Assembly: GCF_921293095.1 (NCBI RefSeq)
Contig: NC_060254.1
Span: forward strand, 60,620,069 to 60,684,068
Source of the DNA: Ischnura elegans
Taxonomy: Eukaryota; Arthropoda; Insecta; Odonata; Coenagrionidae
Length of the DNA stretch: 64,000 nt
Reading direction: 5' to 3'
Part shown: one piece after another, positions 1-9,992 of the stretch
Layout: every line of letters begins with the position of its first letter
Numbering within the stretch: the stretch's first letter is position 1
Translations under genes and position numbers: made by a program
Notes under the pieces: generated by a model
Told to the model about the DNA's origin: nothing
The model's input: the letters and a program-made list of their open reading frames with translations, nothing else
Databases searched by the model: none

Positions 1-2440
1 AAAATTTTAATCGTAAAACTTTGAAATATCAAAACAGAAGAAAATACTTGTTTCTGACAGAAATAATCAATGTAGTAACACGTATGGGTATTGATATAAA
101 TAATTGATAAATTTCCCACAAATTCATCCACCAAGATTTCACTATGCATTTGTGTTCTGAACAACTTTAATGGGTACGAAATCGTGATTTGGGCATCGAA
201 TTCACTTGTATTGAGAATTGCTTAATATAAAAGTATATTTAGCCCAAGCATTATGTAAAATGCGACGCAATATAAACAAAACAGCAGCAGATATTAGGAC
301 AAGTCTTATGTGAAAGGTTGAACGACCAAAGAAAATAATAGCTACCAACAAACTTGAAGTTTATGCATATTAAGCGTCCACACCTTTGAGGCGTTCAAAA
401 ACAATTCGCTGGCGTCTTAAAAAATCTGCTGAAATGTATGTCAATTATCCAACTGCAGAGTTATGGTGTTAGTATGAGGTTACGACACATTTAGACAGGT
501 AGAGGCCCTATTTCAGGAAGTTAGAGATAAACAGCTTTATAAAAATGAAGATTATCACCCACGGTGACTATAAATCTTCATTTAGCACGTAATTACTCTT
601 TCATATCAACTGAACTCCTCAGAAGCTCCCTCTATTTATACCTGAATGTGGCAAATTCTTTCCAAGGAGTTTTGGCCTTATCTATCCATAAAGCTGCTCA
701 CCGTTCACCAACTATTCTTGAGGCTGGGAGTACAATAAGGGAATAGCGATATAATAGAGCAGTGAAAGATGAACAGTAATCCAGTGCCCTTACTTACGCC
801 TGCTATACAATAAGAGAACACTAAGGAGACCATTACGTGGAACTGAGACCCCAACCCATATTTCGTAAAATAAAAAGTAAAAAAAAAAAGAGTTCACAAT
901 GGTGTGGCAAGAACACATTTCGAAGGATCTGTCACATCTCATAAGGCGTGGAAGGAGCCCGAAACTTGCTTTCCGAAAGCCATAAAACCATTCATAATTA
1001 ACCACACCCAATACGGAAAATAAAAACGCTTCGACGCGAACTCCATTCACGGGTGACCACCACGTTTCGCTAACGTGATTTGACTCCAAGAGTCTCCTCT
1101 TACATCCTACGGACAGCCCGCCAGTCTATCCTCCCCTAATCCCTACCTGTGCAGACCCCACACTACCGCCATTCCCCGAGAGTTCTTTCAGCGAAACTCG
1201 CCACAGTGACATTACCATGAAAGAGAAAGAGAGGAACTACACGGCCAGCAAGGAAAGCCCAGACACTCACTTCAACCTAAAACGTGGATTCATTCCATCA
1301 ATGCTTACTGAACCATTACATCTCGGTCATTTTGTTCTGGCTTAAAAATAAATTTTCCGTTTAGTTCACGAGTAAACCTTTTTAGGTTTCGCGGGAAGAA
1401 AGTGGTCTTCTGAGCAGATTCTAAATTATGAGGCGACAACTATAGTGAGAAAGGCATTAGTAACATTTCAAAAAACATTTTCACCGTATTTCATTCATAT
1501 GTGTGGCTAAGCAACATAAAATTGGTTACTGACTGAAGGTCCTTAGATCACTATTTTTCCCAGCATTAAGATAACCTTAAACAGGAATATCTTTCGAATG
1601 ACGTGTGTAATAGAAAAGGCCACTTACATGTTACGATAACTTTTCCACATAAATGAAATAGAGTTTCAAAATTTCACCACGCTAAGTTTGCATGCTTAAA
1701 AAGAGAACTACAACCCAAAAAAGTATGACTTTCTTTTAGAAGTTTCGTAAAAATGTATACTATTACGGTATGGTCATCTTTCTCTAGCTTAAATAATATA
1801 GAACATAAAAATGTAACATAATATAAGTATATTTTTTTTAAATATATAAAACATAAAATGTAACATAGTAAAAGAATTATAATATAAAAAGTTAAGCTAG
1901 CATGTAAACCGAATAAGGTTATATCACGGAAATATTACGTTACATAGAATAAAACTCATACAATAGCCATTAAGTACTTATACTATTACTCCATGGTCCG
2001 TTAAGCTGACCAATTTCACTCAAAATTAGAGACGGAAATAGTTTCATTATTTTAGATGGAATAAAAAATTTTATTAATATAAATTTTCAATTTAGTCTTG
2101 CTTCGCTAAATGCTTGGTTGGCGGTAGACAGCGGTGGCACATCTTGCCAACAGCACCCCAGACGTCGCTGCCTAGTTCCGTCTGCGCCCCCTAACCCACA
2201 TTCCCTTGCTAACTTCCTGCTTCCCTTCCCTGCCTACTTCGAAGTTTCTCCCCACCCCTCCTCCAGAATCTCAGACTGCTTAACCCTGCGAACTTCTTTG
2301 GCCCAATATTAAACTAGAGCTTCAGAACGTACGACTCGAACTGCAAAGATACATACTCCTGCAACATGAAGTATCTCAAACACAGACTTCTTAAATAATC
2401 GAGACACCCTAGGAGTTGGAAGGCTATCCTGATATTCTTC
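1..2440. other. AT-rich non-coding stretch, nothing recognised
   Basis: I see no convincing gene or repeat here. Short reading frames at about 564-746 and 790-1089 lack family resemblance or splice context. A very AT-rich patch at about 1790-1890 contains short imperfect direct repeats of a motif like ACATAAAATGTAACATA. Confidence 0.5.
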
Positions 2441-2469
2441 GAAATCCTGATAGGAAATGTGATGCGAGC

Positions 2470-2812
2470 GAAGATTGATGAAGATGAAATGGATTGGCCG
2501 TGTAAGTAACGAGAAAGTGCTAGCAATAAGAAGAGTGGGAGAAAAGAGAAGTCTTCTAAAAACCTAAGCAGAAGACGGGGCTACCTAGTTGGCCACATTT
2601 TGAGGCACGATGGCCTGATGAAGACTATCGTTGAAGGACAAGTGGAAGGGAAGAAGGGCAAGGGACGGCCCCGAATGAGTTGCATAGGACAGGTTATAAA
2701 GGATGTAAAAGAGAAAAAAAACGTCTCTATAAAAAGGTTAGCGGATAGGAGAGAGGAATGGAGAGCTGCGTCAAACCTATCTTAGGAGTGTTGACTGATG
2801 ATGATGAGGATC
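2470..2812 (+). pseudogene. LINE-A copy 1, 5'-truncated non-LTR retrotransposon 3' end
   Basis: The plus strand encodes, with frame breaks, the extreme C-terminus of a non-LTR retrotransposon reverse-transcriptase polyprotein: a piece reading KIDEDEMDWPCK-like, then HILRHDGLMKT, EGQVEGKKGKGRPRMS and RREEWRAASN. The same block recurs at six other places in this window, which is what identifies it as a repeat. It ends in a short GATGATGATGA run, typical of a LINE with a simple-repeat tail rather than poly(A). Stops and a frame change near 2560 show it is dead. Family-level assignment (Jockey/CR1 or another clade) is not possible from the tail alone. Confidence 0.85.
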
Positions 2813-4890
2813 AAATAAATAAATATCCTCCACGAAAGTATATCCTTATTCTCTCCGAAAAACTGAACAACGATAGCCACGAAACATCGGGCAACAAACC
2901 CACTAAGTACGGGTGGAACACCCGAGAAACATCATCAACGGCTCTAACGACCCGCGAAAGCTTCACCGAAGAAATAATTCACCCCATTTCACGCAAAATC
3001 CTAACAGGCAGAATTTCTGCGGCACCGAAAAGGTTGCTGGAGGCGATTCTACGGAGGGGGGCCAGGGGGGCCCCCTGATTCGCAACTTCTCCCATCTCGG
3101 AGGCCCCACTTCACTTCCTCCCCGACACGTCCCTCAACCCACTCCGCTCCAGAATACCCCCCACCTCCTTCGCCACCAAGAGCTAAACCACCGGCGACGA
3201 CTGCTTTCCCTCCCGCCGATTCACAATGGACCTCACCCCACCTCCTCGCCGAACAAACGCGGCTGCTGGTTCCTTCTACGCCGGCTCCCCGAGACAGAGG
3301 AAGGCATTCATGCCTTCCTCCCCACAAACTAGCATCTATCCGCGGTGGGATTTGCTCTAAGTATGACCAGCCCTCGTGCCAAACTTCCTTTTGTTCGATA
3401 CCCATCGTTTTCGGGCTGTAGCAGTCATCAACAGTCCTAGTAACCAGTAAATGCACCATATGGGCAACTATTTGCGTAATCACCCTGGATTCGTCGACAA
3501 AAACCCCTGTATATACCTGCGTAACAAAGTGATGTTCTTCGGGTTAATAGAGATGAGTACTGCACGAGATATGAGCAACCTAGTACACTGGAAACTGCAA
3601 TCCCAAACAAATGACTCGTGGCAAATGATAAATTTTGACGTAATGTCAAAATGACATACCTACAAAAATTAGCATTAACGAACCAATTACGTACCGAATA
3701 AGGGATGAAATTCACACCCGTACTGTCTGACAACAAACCAGGTGTAACTAATAACGACATATGCTGTATCATATAAATATTTACCGTCATAACTGGGGCC
3801 TTTTAATTAACTCAAAAATTTACATTTATTTTGTAAAAGAATAATTCTAAAGTTTACACTGTAGTCAGTCAGAGGCCTCTAGATAATTACGAAACTCAAC
3901 CATATAACAATTACAAACCACATGGCGTTTTAGTAACCTGCAGCGTGAACGGCGATGAAATTCGCAATCACTCCCGCGGGGAACTAGTGGCCTGGAAAAC
4001 CAAAAAGGCTCCATTCCTGGTTTCTCAGATTGTTAAATGCTGACAATAATTGTGAACATCAAACCAAGATAATCTATTTTGAGCACACTACCACCACAGT
4101 ATAAGACCAGTTAGGATTTACCATGGCAGAGGGAGGAATGCCAGCATGCGTAGCAGGCCATTCAGAATGGAAAACCACGGGAGAGTTCCCTGGACGACCA
4201 AGAGACGAGAGAGACTAGAGGGGTGTCTGGAGCGGTGAGAGAATTGGAGTCGGAAGATTTGGGATAGGACGAAAAAGTTGAAGAATTCGAGGACGAGGAG
4301 GTGGTTCGTGTCTGGGTAGGGGTTCGAGGGGTCTGTAGAAAGGGGGGGAAGGGCGACAGGGTCATCGGAAGAAAGAGGAGGGTGGGGGAAAGAAGGGATA
4401 AAGGATGCGAAGCAGACGAAGAGGAGGAGGAGGAGAAATGTCGAGGAGGAGAGAAAGAAGGGGGTCGAATATTCGCAGACGGTGGCAGACCCTCCTCTCC
4501 CTCGGCGGCAGAGACAGCCGCGGCGGCTGCCCCCGAGGGGAGGAAAGGGAAAGGGAACGGTCTCCGCCGCCCTCGACCCCTTGCGCCGAAGAATGCGAGA
4601 GAGGGACGAGACGGCGAAAAAGGAATAATAGATTGGAGCAGATTTTTGAGTAGTGGCGGTGGAGGAGGAGGGTGCGCCGGAATCAATTGAACGCCACGGA
4701 ATGAGTGCTCGGGATTTGGCGCAAGAGACAGATATCGATATTGTTTCACGCTCTGGGGGTACGCAGGGTTGGGTAGGACATATCCAAGTCGGCAAACTAA
4801 AATTAGTAGCAATTCGAAGAGCAAGAGAAAAACGTTAATACCTCGCTTAATAGATGGCGCTGAAATCACACCACTGGGGCTACATCTATT
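2813..4890. other. Non-coding stretch with CpG-rich (3.0-3.5 kb) and polypurine (4.29-4.68 kb) islands
   Basis: Several long overlapping frames occur on both strands at about 2900-3480 and 4118-5010, but they track base composition (GC-rich, then G/A-rich on the plus strand) and none resembles a known family. The 4290-4680 segment is strongly purine-rich on the plus strand, with GGAGGAGGAGGAG and GAGAGG runs. Either island could be a promoter or CpG-island-like region; no TATA box or transcription start is evident. Confidence 0.4.
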
Positions 4891-4895
4891 TAATA

Positions 4896-5094
4896 CCGGC
4901 CTCGCTGGCGGTGGGGTAAAGTCCTCGCCTTTCAAACATGAGGTCGCGGGTTCGAGTCCCGCCTGGGAAGTTTCACTTATCCAGGGCATGGTTCTTCGTG
5001 TACGATTCATTGTTGAATTTGTTGAATACCCCGATTTAAAATGGCCTATGAGAGCTGTATTCGGAGGTTTGGGAATAAAATAAATAAATAAATA
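4896..5094 (+). repeat. tRNA-derived SINE (SINE-1, copy 1)
   Basis: The 5' part resembles a tRNA gene, with a perfect B box (GGGTTCGAGTCCCGCC, about 4948-4963) and a weak A-box region around GGTGGGGTAAAGTCC. A non-tRNA body follows (TTGTTGAATACCCCGAT, AAAATGGCC) and the element ends in an (AAAT)n tail. The same B box plus body recurs at 29478-29680, showing that this is a SINE family and not a working tRNA. The cloverleaf is not intact. Confidence 0.85.
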
Positions 5095-5440
5095 AAATTA
5101 CCCTGACAGCCGCCTCGAAAGTGTTCGGCAGGGGGGGTTCAAACGCAATCATGCAACAGCATTCCCACACGCACATTACACGGGCATAAAAAATGTTACG
5201 CATACTAACAAATTATACTTGCACACTCATTCAAAGGCAAAACTCGCCATTTAATAATAATGAAGGCAATCTTACCATGACTTACTTAAGATAGGTGGTG
5301 AAGCAATGAGCTAACCCTTTGCCCTACGCTGTCCTCCGTAGCCAAGTACGGGAAAAGTCTTGCTAGTTTTTGACCTCTCACAATGACACAGCTTAAATAC
5401 CTAAACGCCGTATTGATGATAAAAGTTTTTTCTCGTGGCA
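5095..5440 (-). repeat. LINE-B 3' end, copy 1
   Basis: This shares sequence with 9555-9926 and, inverted, with 6060-6290: ATTACCCTG-like end, GGCAGGGGG, CCCACACGCACA, then GTTACGCATACTAAC. It is the 3' untranslated end of a non-LTR element read on the minus strand. The inner limit is uncertain; it directly abuts the tail of SINE-1. Confidence 0.6.
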
Positions 5441-5514
5441 ATGCTTACTGCAATAAACATTAGTGAAAAACTTGTCACCGTATGATCAAAATGAAAAACA
5501 CAAAATATACGGCC

Positions 5515-5583
5515 TTGACGAAGTTTCGAACCCTAGACTCCCATGTTAAGGCCGGACGCGCTATCTACTAGACCAACTATTGT
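5515..5583 (-). repeat. tRNA-like sequence, probable SINE head
   Basis: The minus strand reads TTGGTCTAGTAGATAGCGCG followed after about 25 bases by GGGTTCGAAACTTCG, matching the layout of tRNA A and B boxes. The acceptor stem does not close and no CCA-adjacent terminator is visible, so this is more likely a SINE head or tRNA pseudogene than a functional tRNA. Confidence 0.5.
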
Positions 5584-6059
5584 TGTTTGTAAGAGAACGC
5601 TATTTTGGGATTACATAGCGCTTGTTAAAAATACCGCTCGGAAATTAATTAATTACAGCCAAACTGGCCCATTCAATGGAACCACTATCAGTTCAGAGAT
5701 GCGTTCGCCAGTCTGAACGTCATAAAAAATACGGCATTGAAAAAGGCGGAGCAAGGAACGTGGTCTCCCCTTGTCAGATGGGACTCTATGCCAGACAGCA
5801 TACTAAAAAATAGACTTAACCTATTATGTAAAATCGAGAGCAGTGTATTTTCAGAGCCATATCTTACGAACATACTACGGTAGATTAGATCATACGAATA
5901 AAACAAGAGATAGATTTTAAGACAGATAGATAAAGAATGACGTTATTTCAACGATCGATAAGAAACTAACGGCAGATTTAGGACTTACTATCAGATTAGT
6001 AGACTTGCAGTGTAGCCTACTAACTTATGTATTCCTTAATGCGTATTTGTGACTTTTTC

Positions 6060-6290
6060 TAGTATTTATAACAGTATGTTATAGCTTCATTGGCAGACTG
6101 CCTTCAGTGTCAAACGTCAAGTTTTGCCTTTGAATGAATGTGGAAGTATAATTTGTCCGTATGCGTAACATTTTTATGACCTCGTGGTGTGCATGTGGGA
6201 ATCCTCCAGCATACTGATTGATCAGCCCCTACCAAATACCCTAGTGATGACTCGCAAGGCATTATGTGGATGTAGATAACATCCAGATTC
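6060..6290 (+). repeat. LINE-B 3' end, copy 2
   Basis: The plus strand carries the same 3' untranslated sequence as 5095-5440 in reverse orientation (GAATGAATGTGG, CGTAACATTTTTATGAC, CATGTGGGAA). It ends in GCATTATGTGGATGTAGAT, the ATGTAGATG-type simple tail of this LINE family. It and copy 1 form an inverted pair about 1 kb apart, by independent insertion. Confidence 0.65.
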
Positions 6291-6364
6291 TGTTATATAC
6301 GCCAATTTTTCCAAGCATTTTTCTATCATCAGTGCCTACAATAGATAACTACTCAATAAAAATT

Positions 6365-6460
6365 AAACATTATTGAAACACTTCGTAAAATTCCAAGAAA
6401 TTTTTATTCCTTTCCACTGGTTTCATCGTACAGACCGCAGTTTTCATGACCAAATAGTTC
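6365..6460 (-). repeat. Possible CGAAAC-motif half-palindrome (weak)
   Basis: On the minus strand, ATGAAAACTGCGGTCTG is followed by ACGATGAAACCAGTGG and then GGAATAAAAATTT. The arrangement resembles the CTGAAGATG - hairpin - CGAAAC family described at 26-27 kb but is diverged, so I list it only as a possible member. Confidence 0.3.
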
Positions 6461-8395
6461 ATGTTGGACAACATTAAACTTTTTGTGGAACTATACAAAG
6501 TGTTTAAATCATGTTTAATACACCAGCGTTCCGCAACGCAACGTCTAATTCCTTCGGCATAACTAGCACACATGTTCACCATCTAACTTCCACCCCCTTC
6601 AGTAGAGTTCTGCTACTACTTCAGTCAAGAATCTCTCTATTTTTTTCACGTTCGTCCATCGCATTTTTTTTTCATTCTATAGAACGCACTCTGTCGGCCA
6701 GCCTTTAACCTCCAGATAGCTAGGCCGTGGAATCTTATCGCGAGGTGGGTTATCCAATATATCCAGAGAATGGGTTCTTGCGATTGTTAAACTGGCTAAA
6801 TGATAGAAAAGACTAAGTAATCACTCCTGATTTCGGTAATATAAATAAGTCTCACGTGAAAACATTAAATAAATTGAAAAAGGATATATTTTGTCTAATC
6901 TCTCGTTTCTTTACCAATCTACGCCATTCACACGTAGAGAGTCATAGACAATGTCCATGTAGCAGAAACAATTGCCAACCGGTTGGCATCGTAAATCAGA
7001 ACACTTGGGGCAATTTCTTCCACGCGGAAGCACACGTAGAACAGCGAAATGACGCAACGCCAAGGTGTGCAGGTTTATCATTGGGGAGCAAAGAAAAAAC
7101 TCTTCATCAGCATCTTATTTGCCGTTGGTCTTATTCAGCCTTTTCCTAACGATACACGGCGCGGAAACCTCTACTTAACGTGCCACCCGAAGGACGAGTT
7201 ACTGTACCCATTTGTTCTCAAAACACTATAGCAGACTTCTGGAATTCACAGAAAAGTTTTCGGTCACCACTTAGCCTCAAATCCACACTCTTTGCGCAGA
7301 AAAATAACACCAGACAGACTTACCCATTTCGGCCCCAAAAACTTTTCACTATGTTGATTCAAAATAATTAAAAACGAAAAATCCATTAAATACTTATCCT
7401 ACCTTCAACAAAATAAGCTCTTATCAATGAGTACAATCACATTTGTAGTTTACAAATTCAGATTCCTAAGAACTGTTGGGTTGTCATGATACCTGGGGGG
7501 TAAAATAAAGCTGGAAATGAAAAACAACTCAATTTAACGAGTAAATCACCAATGGTTCTAACGAGGGCAGCTCCCACGAGGTAGCATGTACACAAGTTTA
7601 TGGCACAATTATCATGGTAGCATAAATAATCGAAAATATATATATCGAGTAAAACAAGAGATCCTTCCCCATATAAATTGTCGACAGGTTTTTCTTGGTG
7701 GAAAATATGAATATCCATTTTAAAATGGGAAAATTGGTAAAATTCCAAAGCAAACGTTTATTAAACACCGACCATTATTTTAACACAAATAGTATATATT
7801 AAAAAACCTCGAAAATCATTTCTCATTTTAAATTATTTCATTGGAAGTGCCTGTCTCACTTCAATACGAAGGTACTGATAACTTTTCAATAACAACTGGC
7901 GAAACCAAAATGAAAGGTATCACTCAAGCTTACTACAAATCTCTCAGTAGCATCTTCGTTTCGTCCTACCACTCCAATCTCTTCAGTTATCACTTTCATC
8001 CTCCACACGGAGCCACTGTTCCATCATTCGACGTAAGGTTGAACCCGCTACGTATAAAAAAATAACATGGTGTTTACCTCATAACCTCCCAAGCCTATTA
8101 TGCTCTCCTCAGAACGTGAAACAGGGCAACGGGACCGTCTCCGGTGATAAGAAAAGGAAAGGAGGAGGAAGGTTATGGAGTACGTGCGCTCGCATACGGG
8201 AGGATTCGACTTCGCAAAAATGTGAAATGTAAGAGTCGAATGGGGAGGACGAGGAGGGAAAAGATAAGGAAAGAAAGGGAAAGAAGGAGACGAAGGAGAT
8301 AATGGCATTGGATCAAAGGCGGTCTGGGGAGACGGGCGGGAGAAAAAAAGAGGTGGGGGATACGGTAAAGATTACAATTGGATGGAGGGGGGAAT
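6461..8395. other. Non-coding stretch, nothing firmly recognised
   Basis: I see no supported gene or repeat. Short frames at 6856-7371 and 7841-8065 have no family resemblance. The plus strand becomes purine-rich from about 8110 to 8410, running into LINE-A copy 2. Confidence 0.45.
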
Positions 8396-8396
8396 G

Positions 8397-9035
8397 CAGC
8401 AGAAGAGAAGAAGTCAAGACTGACATTAAAATAGAGAAGCAAAAACTGGTAGAGGTGGACGAATTCTGTAATTTGGGAAGCAGGATAACTAGCAAAACGG
8501 GAGAAGCAAGAAAGAAATAATCTACAGAATAGCCCAAGCGAAGAGAGCATTCCAACAAAAGAGAGACTTGTTTACAGCGGGATACTTAAACATGGAAGTA
8601 AAGAAACAATTTATAAGAACCTACATTTGGAGTATGCTCCTATACAAAAGTGAGGCATGGACAATGACCGCAGCGGAGAAAGCAGGGATAGAGGCCTTTG
8701 AAATGTGGTGCAACAGAAGAATGATGAAGATCAAATGGATCGACCGGGTTAGTAACGAGGAGGTCCTAAGAAGAGTAGGAGAGAAGAGAAGCCTCATGAA
8801 AACCATAATAAGAATACGGAACAACCTTACAGGCCATTTCTTGAGACATGTTGGGCTGATGAAGACAATCGTTTAGGGACAAGTGGATGGCAAGAACGAA
8901 AAAGGAAGACCTCGAATGAACTATATGGAACAGGTGAGGAAGGATGCGAAAGAGATGAAATACGTAGGTTTGAAAAGATCAGCTGATAAGACAATTGAGT
9001 GGAGAGCTGCGTAAACTCAATCTTAGGATCTATCT
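8397..9035 (+). pseudogene. LINE-A copy 2, degenerate reverse-transcriptase C-terminus
   Basis: This is the longest simple stretch of LINE-A. Frame one encodes VDEFCNLGSRITSKTGEARK; after a frameshift near 8515 the sequence continues IAQAKRAFQQKRD, TYIWSMLLYKSEAWTMTAAE, AFEMWCNRRMMKIKWIDRV, NEEVLRRVGEKRSLMKT, and GHFLRH. These are hallmarks of the C-terminal region of insect non-LTR polyproteins downstream of the reverse-transcriptase palm (the EFxxLGSxI and YGxEAWT blocks). An in-frame stop follows MKTIV near 8873, and another replaces the Q of the AASNQS block. The GATGATGA tail is missing. It belongs to a different subfamily from copies 1, 4, 5 and 6 (KNEKGRPRMNYMEQV here, KKGKGRPRMSYIGQV there). 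Confidence 0.88.
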
Positions 9036-9461
9036 CTAGGAAACACTATCTTAGAATCTGAGGGACGATGAAAAATTTTATCCATCGACAACGGCACCAA
9101 GTGTATATAAATACACACTATTAAAACTAAATTTAATACCAGCAAACGATAAAATACTGAAGTGAATGTGAAGTAAGGGATGTGAAAACTCATTCGAAAG
9201 AGCACACAAGTGAAAATAGGGGATATATCTTCCTGCCATCATCATAATGTTATCAACTCCAGATAAACTCAAGGCTTCGCAAATACTTCGTAAACTCTCA
9301 ATAGAATCCAGAAAAAAACAGTGCCATCCATGCGCGCATTGTCTCTCCCCAGTCTGTTCCACATAATAAATCCACCCCTCAGACAGGGACGAGAGATAAC
9401 AGGTAGGGAATGGGAGAAAGAAGCGTTCGATACCAAAATTCGCTTGATCGTCACTATCTAG

Positions 9462-9992
9462 TGGCGGAATAAACGAAAAGAGAAGACCTCGAGCAAAATA
9501 CATAGAACAGGTAAATAAGGATGTGAATAAGAAGAAATACGTAGGTGCTTGAAGAACCACATCTACATAATACCCTGCGAGCCACCTCTAGGGGGTTTGG
9601 CAGGGGGTGACAAATCACCAACATGCAGCATGCAAGAGGACCGCCACATGCACACCGCACGGTCATAGAAATATTACGCATACTAGCAAAATATAAATGC
9701 TTATTCATTTAAAAAAACTTGCTAATGGTTAGTAATTCCTATAGCAAATACATACCAGGTTAGAACTACGAAAAAAAACATGCAATGAGTGATCCTAGCG
9801 AGCGACGCCATTAATCCTATCAATTGAGACAACGTTGCTATCCTTAATAGTACGAGGGAAGAATGACATTCTAAATCTCTCTGTTTTGCAGTCTATTTCT
9901 TTTATTTTCTTTTCATCATCTAAGATTAGCTGATTGAAGAATTGAGTGGAGAGCTGCGTCAAATCAATCGTAGGAATGTTGACCAGTGATGA
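9462..9992 (+). pseudogene. LINE-A copy 3, split by a LINE-B insertion
   Basis: The left piece (9462-9554) encodes KRRPRAKYIEQVNKDV and KKKYVGA; the right piece (9927-9992) resumes with an IEWRAASNQS-like block and ends in a GATGATGATGG tail. Between them lies LINE-B copy 3 in reverse orientation. Joining the flanks restores the order seen uninterrupted in copy 2, so LINE-B landed in an existing LINE-A. Confidence 0.75.
9555..9926 (-). pseudogene. LINE-B copy 3, 3' end including the ORF terminus
   Basis: On the minus strand the end of a non-LTR reverse-transcriptase ORF is readable: KTERFRMSFFPRTIKD, matching the FFPRTIRDWN-type motif near the C-terminus of many Jockey/CR1-type polyproteins. 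It stops a few codons later and is followed by a 3' untranslated region shared with 5095-5440 and 6060-6290. The tail reads GGTATTATGTAGATGTGG. It is inserted into LINE-A copy 3. Confidence 0.75.

Noticed and set aside
4948-4963. Apparent tRNA gene (perfect B box)
   Set aside because: The acceptor and D arms do not pair and the same unit with a non-tRNA body and (AAAT)n tail occurs elsewhere, so it is a SINE.
4118-5010. Long overlapping minus-strand frames (225 and 282 codons)
   Set aside because: They coincide with a polypurine/polypyrimidine tract with few stops, overlap a SINE at one end, and their low-complexity S/P/L-rich peptides match no family.
9078-9560. 160-codon minus-strand frame
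   Set aside because: It is partly the antisense of LINE-A copy 3 and has no domain of its own.
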